Below are positions 1 to 5,718 of a stretch of DNA of 6,106 bases, one piece after another. The translations under genes and the position numbers were made by a program. The notes below the pieces were generated by a model. That model had not been told where the DNA came from, ran no database searches, and saw only the letters and a list, made by a program, of their open reading frames with translations. Source of the stretch: Chloroflexota bacterium (GTDB taxonomy: Bacteria > Chloroflexota > UBA6077 > CF-72); the NCBI GenBank assembly GCA_019247135.1, contig JAFAPL010000218.1, positions 1 through 6,106 on the forward strand. The letters are read 5' to 3'. The number at the start of each line of letters is the position of its first letter. Position 1 is the first letter of the stretch.

Positions 1-1
1 C

Positions 2-430
2 ATCTTTATCTTCGGAATCGACTCCGCATCGAAGGTCGCCGTCGTATTTCTGCTGGCTGTCTTTCCGATTGTCATCAACACTGCAACGGGCATTCGCTCG
101 ACTGACCAGGTCTACGTTGACGCCGCACGCTCGTTCTGCGCCAATCGGTGGCAAATTTTCTCGAAAGTGCTGATACCATCCGCACTGCCGTTTATTGTCG
201 CCGGACTGCGACTGGGCATCGGACGCGGACTGGTCGGCGTCGTTATCGGTGAATTCATCGGTGCCCGCGCCGGCCTGGGATACATGATCTTTCGATCGTC
301 GCAAGGCTTCGAGATCGACGCCATGTGGGTTGGCGTGTTTCTTCTGGCGGGCACCGGCGTCGTCTCCGTGATCGTGCTGCAGAAAGTGGAGCGGCGGATG
401 GCTCCGTGGCGCCATTTCGATCTGAAATGA
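2..430 (+). CDS. ABC transporter permease, SsuC/TauC type (5'-truncated)
   Basis: Inner-membrane permease of a nitrate/sulfonate/taurine-type ABC importer. Only the last 142 codons are present; the reading frame is open from base 2 and the start lies outside the window. Hydrophobic helices are visible at about residues 13-25, 65-82 and 103-118 of the visible part. Between the first two lies the cytoplasmic EAA loop (from residue 40, DAARSFCANRWQIF, then IPSALPFI), which docks on the ATPase. The normally conserved loop glycine is cysteine here (residue 46). The protein ends in a short charged tail (VERRMAPWRHFDLK). Its TGA stop at 428-430 overlaps the ATG of the ATPase gene, so the two are probably translationally coupled. 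The substrate cannot be deduced; no binding-protein gene is in the window and it may lie upstream. Confidence 0.9.
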   Translation: MFIFGIDSASKVAVVFLLAVFPIVINTATGIRSTDQVYVDAARSFCANRWQIFSKVLIPSALPFIVAGLRLGIGRGLVGVVIGEFIGARAGLGYMIFRSSQGFEIDAMWVGVFLLAGTGVVSVIVLQKVERRMAPWRHFDLK

Positions 431-1251
431 GCGAACCGCACAAACTGGAGGCGCGGAACATCTCGATGATGTACACGCGCCGGGAGACTCGCTTCGCCGC
501 ATTGCGTGACGTTTCTCTGCAAGTCCAGCAGGGCGAGTTCATCTCGCTGGTGGGTGCGTCAGGTTGTGGGAAGACGACATTCTTGCGCATCGTCGATGGG
601 CTGATCACGCCAACGCGCGGCCAGATCCTGGTGGATGGACGAGAGGTACGCGGGCCTGGACCGGACCGCGGCTTCGTTTTCCAACAAGATGCGCTATTTC
701 CGTGGCGAACGGTGCTCGACAACGTCATCTTCGGACTGGAGGTACAGGGCCGGGGCAAACGGGAGGCGCGCAGCCTGGCCGATCACTTCGTCGAACTGGT
801 CGGACTGAGCGGATTCGAGCATCACTTTCCGCACGAGCTGTCGGGCGGAATGCGACAGCGCGCCAATCTGGCGCGCGCCCTCACGATCGATCCGGCAATT
901 CTGTTGATGGACGAGCCTTTCGCGGCGCTGGACGCACAGACGCGCGAGCTGATGCAATCGGAGTTGCTGCGCATCTGGCGATCGAACCGCAAAACGGTGC
1001 TATTCGTGACGCACCAGATCGACGAGGCGGTGTATCTAGCGGACCGCGTCGTGGTCATGACGTCTCGACCGGGACAAGTCAAGGCGATTCTGGAGGTTGG
1101 TATTCCGCGGCCACGGTCGCTCTCCGTCAAACGGACTCCGCGGTTCCTGGAACTGGTGGATGCGATCTGGGCGATGATCGAGGAGGAAGTCCGCAGCGCG
1201 CTGCAGATGACGCGCCACCGGGAGATCGAATCTCAGGCGATCGCCACCTGA
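427..1251 (+). CDS. ABC transporter ATP-binding protein, SsuB/TauB type
   Basis: Cytoplasmic ATPase (274 aa) that powers the adjacent permease. All nucleotide-binding motifs are intact: Walker A GASGCGKT (43-50), Q-loop around FVFQQDALFPW (83-93), signature LSGGM (138-142), Walker B ILLMDEP (158-164), D-loop ALDA (167-170) and switch His196 in VTHQ. The FPWRTV stretch after the Q-loop and the length are typical of SsuB/TauB/NrtD-like importers. The start at 427 is chosen because it gives the usual family N-terminus and an ATGA overlap with the permease stop; the frame is open further upstream, but those codons lie inside the permease gene. The C-terminal 60 residues (MTSRPGQVKAI onward) match the usual extension of the family. 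A terminator hairpin overlaps the stop codon. Sulfonate, nitrate, taurine, pyrimidine-precursor or aromatic-acid import are all possible. Confidence 0.93.
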   Translation: MSEPHKLEARNISMMYTRRETRFAALRDVSLQVQQGEFISLVGASGCGKTTFLRIVDGLITPTRGQILVDGREVRGPGPDRGFVFQQDALFPWRTVLDNVIFGLEVQGRGKREARSLADHFVELVGLSGFEHHFPHELSGGMRQRANLARALTIDPAILLMDEPFAALDAQTRELMQSELLRIWRSNRKTVLFVTHQIDEAVYLADRVVVMTSRPGQVKAILEVGIPRPRSLSVKRTPRFLELVDAIWAMIEEEVRSALQMTRHREIESQAIAT

Positions 1252-1269
1252 CGCGCGCGGTCGCTTTTT
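1237..1269 (+). terminator. Rho-independent terminator overlapping the ATPase stop codon
   Basis: GCGATCGC (1237-1244) pairs with GCGGTCGC (1257-1264) in an 8-bp stem with one T-G wobble. The loop is 12 nt, and five T residues (1265-1269) follow directly. The TGA stop of the ATPase gene (1249-1251) lies in the loop, so the stem starts inside the coding sequence. The T run is on the + strand only; on the - strand the hairpin has no T tract after it, so it should not end nadE transcription in the same way. Confidence 0.7.
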
Positions 1270-1288
1270 GCCCCGAATGTTCAGCCGG

Positions 1289-3373
1289 CTAGACGCTGAC
1301 CGCGGCCTCGCTCGGCACCAGCTCCAGCGCCGCGAGCCACGCGGTGGCCTCACCGTCACTTGGTGCGCGCCAGTCGCCGCGTGGTGAAAGAGAGCCGCCC
1401 GAACCAACCTTCGGCGCATTCGGCAAACAACTCCGCTTGTACTGACTCAGCCGGAAAAACCGCTCGATGAAGATTCGCAGATTGGTGCGGATTGGCTCGA
1501 GCGAGTACTCGTGGTGCGCGTCGAGGCCTTCGGGCCATGCGCCGAGCGAAGCGTCATGCCACGCGGACCACGCGAGAAACGCCAGCCGCGGCGGCGTATA
1601 GCCAAACCGTAACGTGTAATACAGGAAGAAGTCCTGCAGCTCGTACGGTCCGACAACGGCTTCGCTCGACTGAAGCGCGCCGTTGCGCGAAGGATCCGAG
1701 GGTACGAGCTCCGGGCTGATCTCGGTGCCGAGCACGTCCATGAGGGTCTGGCTGGCGGCCGAGCCGAGTCTGCCCGTCTGCGCCACCCAACGAATCACGT
1801 GCTGGATGAGTGTCTTCGGCACGCTCGCGTTGACGCTGTAGTGTGCCATGTGGTCCCCAACGCCGTACGTGCACCAACCGAGTGCCAGCTCGCTCAGGTC
1901 GCCGGTACCTACGACCATCGCGTTGTGAAAATTCGCCAGTCGGAACAGATGGCTGGTCCGCTCGCCGGCCTGGACGTTTTCGAACGTCACGTCGTAGACG
2001 GGTTTACCATCCGCATACGGATGGCCGATATCCCCGAGCATTTGCAGACTGGCCGGGCGGATGTCCAGCTCACTCGCCGTGCAGCCAAGTCCTTCCATCA
2101 GCCGACGCGCCTGCTGGAGCGTGCGTTCACCAGTGGCGAAACCCGGCATCGTGTACGCCAGTACGTTCGAACGCGGATAACCCAGCGTATCCATCGCCTG
2201 CACGCAGACGAGCAGCGCGTGGGTGGAGTCCAGCCCACCTGACACGCCGATCACGACGTTCTCAACTCCGGTGTATTGCAGGCGTTTGACGAGTCCCTGG
2301 ACCTGGATGTTGTACACCTCGGCGCACCGTTCATCCAGGCGCGAAGAGTCGGCGGGCACATACGGGAACCGCTCAAAACGACGCGCAGGAAGCGTGATGC
2401 GCTCCTGGCGCGGCAGCTCCAGTGGGACCTCGACGGTTCTGAAGCTCTGAGCCGCCTGGTGCTCGTGCAGGACACTCTGGCCAAAGCTGTTCTGGCGCAT
2501 GCGCTCCTGACTGATCCGCTCCAGGTCAATATCCGCGTGGATCACCTGCGGCTCCGCCGAGAATCGGTTGGACTCGACGAGCAGGTGGCCCATTTCGGAA
2601 ATCAGCGCGTGCCCATCCCAAGCGAGGTCGGTCGTAGATTCACCCGGACCGGCGGCCGAATAGGCGTAGGCGCCAATCAATCGGGCGGCCTGGCCCATCA
2701 CCAGCGCACGCCGGTAGTCGGCCTTCGCCACGGTGATGTTCGAGGCCGAGAGGTTCAGAAAAACCGTCGCGCCAGCAAGCGCGGCATACGAGGACGGCGG
2801 AATCGGCACCCACACGTCCTCACAGATCTCGATGTGCATCGCGAGCTTCGGCTGCTCGGTCGCCTGGAAGATCAGACGACTGCCGAATGGCACGTCGCGC
2901 TGACCACAGATGTTGACTTCGGTCTGCGGCGCCGTGTCACCCGGTGTGAACTGACGCGCTTCATAGAACTCGCGATAGTTCGGCAGATAGATCTTCGGCA
3001 CGAGTCCGAGAATGCGACCGCGATGGACCACGGCCGCGCAGTTGAACAGCAATTGGCCGATCTGCACGGGCAGGCCGACGACGCTGACGAGTCCGAGCTG
3101 TTCGGATGCGTCTTTGACTTGCTGCAGCGCGTGCAGGCTGGCATCCAGCAAGGCGCGCTGATGGAACAGGTCCTCGCACGAATACGCCGAGAGGCCAAGC
3201 TCGGGAAACAGGACCACCGCCGCGTGCTCGTGGTCGGCGCGTTGCATGAGCTTGATGGTTTCGGCCGCGTTGAACGCGGGGTCGGCGACGCGCACAGTCG
3301 GCACGGCGACGGCGAGCCGCACGAAATCGTGGTTATAGAGGTTGAAGAACTGCTCGCCTGCCTGCACGTTCAA
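1289..3373 (-). CDS. nadE: Glutamine-dependent NAD(+) synthetase (NadE, two-domain)
   Basis: Catalyses the last step of NAD biosynthesis: amidation of deamido-NAD using ATP, with ammonia released from glutamine. The protein has 694 aa, close to the long mycobacterial-type enzymes. The N-terminal nitrilase-type glutaminase domain (about 17-290) carries the triad Glu58 (FPELGLSAY), Lys127 (VPKIYLPNYREFYE) and Cys184 (IEICEDVW). The C-terminal synthetase domain has the PP-loop SGGLDS (378-383), the conserved block GTGDLSELALGW followed by TYGVGDHMAHY, and a family-typical tail (KRSCLPNAPKV, SPRGDWRAPSD). The listed start is a TTG (3373-3371), two codons after an in-frame TAG. A GTG six bases inside (3367-3365) is a good alternative: it is preceded by AGAG at a reasonable distance and gives an N-terminus closer to relatives, which begin near FFNLYNHDFVR. 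The gene is convergent with the transporter, 37 bp away, and is probably monocistronic or follows the small zinc-ribbon gene. Confidence 0.96.
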   Translation of the reverse strand: MNVQAGEQFFNLYNHDFVRLAVAVPTVRVADPAFNAAETIKLMQRADHEHAAVVLFPELGLSAYSCEDLFHQRALLDASLHALQQVKDASEQLGLVSVVGLPVQIGQLLFNCAAVVHRGRILGLVPKIYLPNYREFYEARQFTPGDTAPQTEVNICGQRDVPFGSRLIFQATEQPKLAMHIEICEDVWVPIPPSSYAALAGATVFLNLSASNITVAKADYRRALVMGQAARLIGAYAYSAAGPGESTTDLAWDGHALISEMGHLLVESNRFSAEPQVIHADIDLERISQERMRQNSFGQSVLHEHQAAQSFRTVEVPLELPRQERITLPARRFERFPYVPADSSRLDERCAEVYNIQVQGLVKRLQYTGVENVVIGVSGGLDSTHALLVCVQAMDTLGYPRSNVLAYTMPGFATGERTLQQARRLMEGLGCTASELDIRPASLQMLGDIGHPYADGKPVYDVTFENVQAGERTSHLFRLANFHNAMVVGTGDLSELALGWCTYGVGDHMAHYSVNASVPKTLIQHVIRWVAQTGRLGSAASQTLMDVLGTEISPELVPSDPSRNGALQSSEAVVGPYELQDFFLYYTLRFGYTPPRLAFLAWSAWHDASLGAWPEGLDAHHEYSLEPIRTNLRIFIERFFRLSQYKRSCLPNAPKVGSGGSLSPRGDWRAPSDGEATAWLAALELVPSEAAVSV

Positions 3374-3479
3374 ACTCTAGCGCAGGCCGTCTTGCGGCTG
3401 CGGCCTCGGGTCGCTTCCAGCGCCCCTCGCCTGCGTCGCTCCGCCCGCGCGCCCTTTCTACCGCTCAGCGTAAACCGCA

Positions 3480-3533
3480 AGCGTCACGTAGAGCGTCACG
3501 CGAATGTAAAAAAGCGTCACGCCAAGCGTCACG
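3480..3533. repeat. Four direct copies of AGCGTCACG in two 33-bp-spaced pairs
   Basis: Exact copies of AGCGTCACG begin at 3480, 3492, 3513 and 3525. Within each pair the spacing is 12 bp; equivalent copies of the two pairs are 33 bp apart, close to three helical turns. In both pairs the second copy is followed by CG. On the nadE strand the motif reads CGTGACGCT. The position, 107-160 bp upstream of the nadE start, and the helical phasing suggest an operator for a regulator binding cooperatively. No known NAD-gene operator (NrtR, NiaR, NadR, NadQ) is recognised with confidence. One more copy lies inside the hydrolase gene (4517-4525), most likely by coding chance. Confidence 0.6.
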
Positions 3534-3540
3534 CGCATTA

Positions 3541-3557
3541 CAGAATTGTTAAATCTG
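3541..3557. promoter_or_regulatory. AT-rich imperfect palindrome (candidate operator or promoter part)
   Basis: CAGAATTGTTAAATCTG has matching arms CAGA/TCTG with inner TT/AA symmetry around a short centre. It is the most AT-rich patch in the surrounding DNA and sits just upstream, as read toward nadE, of the four-copy repeat and beside the possible -10 TGTAAT. It could be a transcription-factor site or a promoter element. The arms are too weak and lack a T tract for a terminator of the upstream small gene. Confidence 0.3.
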
Positions 3558-3571
3558 CAGTGGCGGGTAGG

Positions 3572-3883
3572 TTAGTTGAACCTGTCGGGGCTCGGCCGGC
3601 GACGCCGCGGCTCCGCGCCGCCCCACAGCTGCTCGGGCGAGGGTTCCGTCCGCTCGCGCACCGTCTCGACCTGGTCGAGGTACAGAGTGCCGCCGCAATC
3701 GTCACACCGCAACCCCGCCCAATTGACCAGCCGAACCGGCTGTCCGTTGGCCCGCGGACGAAAGACGACGCCACGCACGGCCGGCGACCGCTGGCTCTCG
3801 AGCGAGCCCGCCATGCGGCCACACAGGTGGCACTTGACTTCCGCGACCACGCGCTCGGACACAACGTTCATAACGACGTCCAT
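3572..3883 (-). CDS. Small zinc-ribbon-like protein with two CxxC pairs
   Basis: A 103-aa protein not assigned to a named family. It has two cysteine pairs, CHLC (18-21) and CDDC (60-63, in RCDDCGGTLYLD), 38 residues apart, the pattern of a zinc ribbon binding one Zn(2+) or, less likely, a redox centre. Between them is a basic, beta-rich stretch (VRGVVFRPRANGQPVRLVNW). The C-terminal 25 residues are low-complexity, rich in R, P and E. No signal peptide or membrane segment is seen, so it is probably cytoplasmic, with DNA, RNA or protein binding possible. The frame is open to 3967, but that start would leave only 3 bp to the divergent hydrolase gene, so an internal ATG is preferred: 3883, or 3871, which has a weak GGA upstream and begins MNVVSERVVAEVKCHLCG. 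The base pattern supports coding, but the function is unknown. Confidence 0.75.
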   Translation of the reverse strand: MDVVMNVVSERVVAEVKCHLCGRMAGSLESQRSPAVRGVVFRPRANGQPVRLVNWAGLRCDDCGGTLYLDQVETVRERTEPSPEQLWGGAEPRRRRPSPDRFN

Positions 3884-3918
3884 TATCGCCGTAGACGCGT
3901 CTTGGTCTGCACGATTTT

Positions 3919-3937
3919 CCGCGCCGCCTCGGCGCGG
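3919..3937. promoter_or_regulatory. Perfect hairpin in the divergent intergenic region
   Basis: CCGCGCC (3919-3925) and GGCGCGG (3931-3937) form a perfect 7-bp GC inverted repeat around a 5-nt loop. It lies between the divergent small CxxC gene and the alpha/beta hydrolase, ending 33 nt before the hydrolase ATG. No T run follows on either strand, so it is not an intrinsic terminator. It may be an operator serving both promoters or a structure in the hydrolase mRNA leader. Confidence 0.35.
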
Positions 3938-3954
3938 GTAGACTGGCCAGCCCC

Positions 3955-3961
3955 AGGGAGG
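3955..3961 (+). promoter_or_regulatory. Strong ribosome binding site of the hydrolase gene
   Basis: AGGGAGG lies 9 nt before the ATG at 3971. It decides the start: the reading frame is open for more than 1.6 kb upstream, antisense to nadE and the small CxxC gene, but only this ATG has a ribosome binding site and gives a normal alpha/beta hydrolase N-terminus. Confidence 0.8.
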
Positions 3962-3970
3962 CGTCAATCA

Positions 3971-4711
3971 ATGCCCTTGTACGAGCGCGCCGACGCAAAG
4001 ATCTATTACGAGGAGCGCGGCTCTGGATTTCCGCTCCTGCTACTCGCGCCTGGTGCCCTGAACTCCACCGTCGAATTCTGGGGCCGCATGCCCTTCAACC
4101 CAATCGATGTCTTCAAGGAGGAGTTCCACATCATCGCCATGGACCAGCGCAACGCCGGCCGGTCCAGTGGGCGGCTGCCCGTCGATGACCCGTGGGGCGC
4201 GTACGCCGACGATCAACTCGGCGTGCTGGACCATCTCGGCATTCAGGAATTTCTGGTGATGGGCTGCTGCATCGGTTGCTCCTTCATCCTGAAACTCGCG
4301 CAACGAGCACCGCACCGCATCGTTGCCGGCGTGATGGAGCAACCGATCGGAAAAGACGAAACGAACGCCGGCGTGTTCGGCCCGCGGATCTATACGGAAT
4401 GGGGCGAGAAGCTGGCGGCCAAGCGCAGCGACATCAAGATTGAGGACGTGAACCGCTTTGGCGAGCGAATGTTCGCCGGCGATTTTGTCATCAGCGTTCC
4501 GCGCGACTTTATTCCGAGCGTCACGACGCCGCTGCTCGTCATGCCGGGCATCGACCCGGCACATCCAACCGGCGTCGGCCTGGAGGTCGCCCGCCTGTTG
4601 CCGAACTCCGAGCTGCTGGAGAAATGGCGCGAGCCCGCCGAGATCGTGCCGCAAACGATTGAACGGGTGCGCGAGTTTCTGCGTGCGCACACGCCGTCGG
4701 GTGTCGCATGA
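3971..4711 (+). CDS. Alpha/beta hydrolase with cysteine at the nucleophile position
   Basis: A 246-aa cytoplasmic alpha/beta-hydrolase-fold protein, first gene of a coupled operon. The fold is shown by the N-terminal strands (KIYYEERGSGFPLLLLAPG, 10-28, with the oxyanion region at 26-30), the DQRNAGRS segment (58-65) and the nucleophile elbow GCCIG (98-102) followed by a helix. The elbow normally reads GxSxG; here Cys100 takes the place of serine, as in dienelactone hydrolase. The likely acid is Asp195 in LLVMPGID, and His198 in the same DPAHP stretch is the best histidine candidate, because the usual C-terminal GGH motif is missing. The cap region (about 125-180) is short. Family members cleave esters, lactones or carbon-carbon bonds of ring-fission products, which fits the neighbours, but the substrate is not known. 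Its TGA stop overlaps the next ATG (ATGA, 4708-4711). Confidence 0.88.
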   Translation: MPLYERADAKIYYEERGSGFPLLLLAPGALNSTVEFWGRMPFNPIDVFKEEFHIIAMDQRNAGRSSGRLPVDDPWGAYADDQLGVLDHLGIQEFLVMGCCIGCSFILKLAQRAPHRIVAGVMEQPIGKDETNAGVFGPRIYTEWGEKLAAKRSDIKIEDVNRFGERMFAGDFVISVPRDFIPSVTTPLLVMPGIDPAHPTGVGLEVARLLPNSELLEKWREPAEIVPQTIERVREFLRAHTPSGVA

Positions 4712-4839
4712 ACACCGAGACACCAGACGAGCGCGAGGCGAAAAACACCCCTCCTCCGGCCGACGAGGAGGAAGAAACCGAGGAGCTTCGCTGCACGTTG
4801 TGCGGGCTCCGTGCGTGCTGGACCGGAGATAAGCGATGA
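4708..4839 (+). CDS. 43-aa acidic microprotein with a CxxCx4C motif
   Basis: A very short gene filling the space between the hydrolase and the FAH-family gene exactly. Its ATG overlaps the hydrolase stop (ATGA, 4708-4711) and its TGA overlaps the FAH-family start (ATGA, 4836-4839), a layout that implies translational coupling on both sides. Residues 1-26 are hydrophilic and acidic, with an E/D-rich run at 19-26 (DEEEETEE). Residues 27-38 read LRCTLCGLRACW, with Cys29, Cys32 and Cys37, and the protein ends TGDKR. Three cysteines could bind a metal, perhaps completed by a partner protein, or act in thiol chemistry. It has no membrane segment or signal peptide. It might be a small subunit, metallochaperone or activator of the flanking enzymes; this is inference from position alone. 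No named family is recognised. The CxLCG start of its motif resembles that of the small protein at 3572-3883. Confidence 0.75.
   Translation: MNTETPDEREAKNTPPPADEEEETEELRCTLCGLRACWTGDKR
4825..4828 (+). promoter_or_regulatory. Ribosome binding site of the FAH-family gene
   Basis: GGAG lies 7 nt before the ATG at 4836, inside the last codons of the microprotein gene. It supports this start and suggests that ribosomes finishing the microprotein can restart here. Confidence 0.6.
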
Positions 4840-5714
4840 AAGTCGTCGTCTTCGGTCCGCAGCGTCGAGTCGGCGCGCTGGTCGGCGATGAGGTCATTGA
4901 TTTGCAGCAGCCGAGCCTGCGCACGTTCATCGAGGGTGGACAGGCAGCCCTGGATGCTGCTCAACGTATCGTCGACACCGGAACTCGCGAGGCCCTGACA
5001 AATCTGCGTGCGCCGTGGCCGGAGCGGCGCATCGCCTGCATGGGCGGCAACTACGCGGATCACCTGGCCGGCATGCAGCCCGGCGGGCACTCACTCGAGG
5101 AAATCGCGCGCACCACACGCGAAGGCGGGCAATGGGGCTTCTGGAAGGTGCCCTTCGAGGTCCGCGGACCCGACGACTCGATCGCGTATCCACGCCGCAC
5201 CCAGTATTTCGACTATGAAGCGGAGGTGGCGATCGTCATTGGCCGGCGCGGCAAGGACATTCCGGCCTCGGCGATCGATGAATTCGTGTGGGGCGTCACG
5301 CTTTTCAATGACTGGAGCATCCGCGACGGCATGGGCGGCCCGAAGCCGTTGAATTACAACATGGCCAAGAACTTCGACGGCTCGGCGTCCATGGGACCGT
5401 CCATCGTCGTCGGCGAGCTGGACCCGCAGAACGTGGACGTGCAGACCTGCATCAACGGTCAGATCCGACAGCAATTCAACACACGCGACATGATCTTCTC
5501 GTTCGCCGAGGCACTGGAGTATCTGTCACGTGATTTCACGTTCGTTCCGGGCGACATGATCGCCGGTGGCACGGCCGCTGGTACCGCCGCCGACAAGACG
5601 CAGCGGGCACCGGATGGCAGTCGACCAAAGGACTTGTTCTTGAAAGTGGGCGACACGGTCGAAATCTCGTCGCCTCAGATCGGTACGCTGAGCAACCGCG
5701 TTGCCGAGGCTTAA
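4836..5714 (+). CDS. Fumarylacetoacetate hydrolase (FAH) family protein
   Basis: A 292-aa enzyme of the FAH superfamily, whose members hydrolyse, decarboxylate, hydrate or isomerise oxo-acids from ring cleavage using Mg(2+) or Mn(2+). The N-terminal about 60 residues form the small domain typical of the HpcE/YcgM-like branch. In the catalytic domain the metal ligands Glu128 and Glu130 (FDYEAEVAIVIG), Asp159 (FNDWSIRD) and the catalytic Lys178 (MAKNFDGSASMGP) are present. The loop GTAAG (245-249) replaces the usual GTPAG, and LFLKVGDTVEI followed by IGTLSNRV closes the fold. The NYADHLAG segment (72-79) keeps His76 but has Gly79 where hydrolase/decarboxylase members usually carry the Glu of an HxxE dyad, and the following lid (80-118) looks longer than normal. 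The exact reaction is therefore open: 2-hydroxyhepta-2,4-dienedioate isomerase, an acylpyruvate hydrolase or a related activity. It is the last gene of the coupled operon. Confidence 0.92.
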   Translation: MKVVVFGPQRRVGALVGDEVIDLQQPSLRTFIEGGQAALDAAQRIVDTGTREALTNLRAPWPERRIACMGGNYADHLAGMQPGGHSLEEIARTTREGGQWGFWKVPFEVRGPDDSIAYPRRTQYFDYEAEVAIVIGRRGKDIPASAIDEFVWGVTLFNDWSIRDGMGGPKPLNYNMAKNFDGSASMGPSIVVGELDPQNVDVQTCINGQIRQQFNTRDMIFSFAEALEYLSRDFTFVPGDMIAGGTAAGTAADKTQRAPDGSRPKDLFLKVGDTVEISSPQIGTLSNRVAEA

Positions 5715-5718
5715 GAGA

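Larger units (their letters stand above)
3374..3571. other. Non-coding region upstream of nadE
   Basis: This 198-bp gap separates the start of nadE from the stop of the small CxxC gene; both are on the - strand. No reading frame in it looks coding. The part next to nadE (3374-3470) is GC-rich with nothing clear in it. The part at 3480-3557 holds the 9-bp repeat array and the AT-rich palindrome listed separately. It is the natural place for the nadE promoter and any operator. On the - strand TGTAAT (3542-3537) is a possible -10 element, but no convincing -35 sits at the right distance. Confidence 0.6.

Noticed and set aside
564..1292. A 242-codon + strand frame overlapping the ABC ATPase
   Set aside because: It is a low-complexity R/G/A-rich shadow of the ATPase, which has all its motifs in the other frame.
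3480..3533. CRISPR array
   Set aside because: The repeats are only 9 bp with 3- and 12-bp spacers, far too short for CRISPR, and no cas genes are present.
3541..3557. Intrinsic terminator for the small CxxC gene
   Set aside because: The arms are only four matched bases with AT-rich inner pairing, and no T tract follows on the - strand.
2276..3970. A long + strand open frame running antisense to nadE and the small CxxC gene and in frame with the hydrolase, as if the hydrolase had a 565-aa N-terminal extension
   Set aside because: The opposite strand carries unmistakable NadE motifs over most of it, the extension is Arg/His-rich without domain features, and a strong ribosome binding site marks the hydrolase start at 3971.
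4040..4930. A 296-codon - strand frame opposite the hydrolase and microprotein
   Set aside because: Its residues do not form a recognisable domain; the + strand has the alpha/beta hydrolase motifs, ribosome binding sites and coupled starts.
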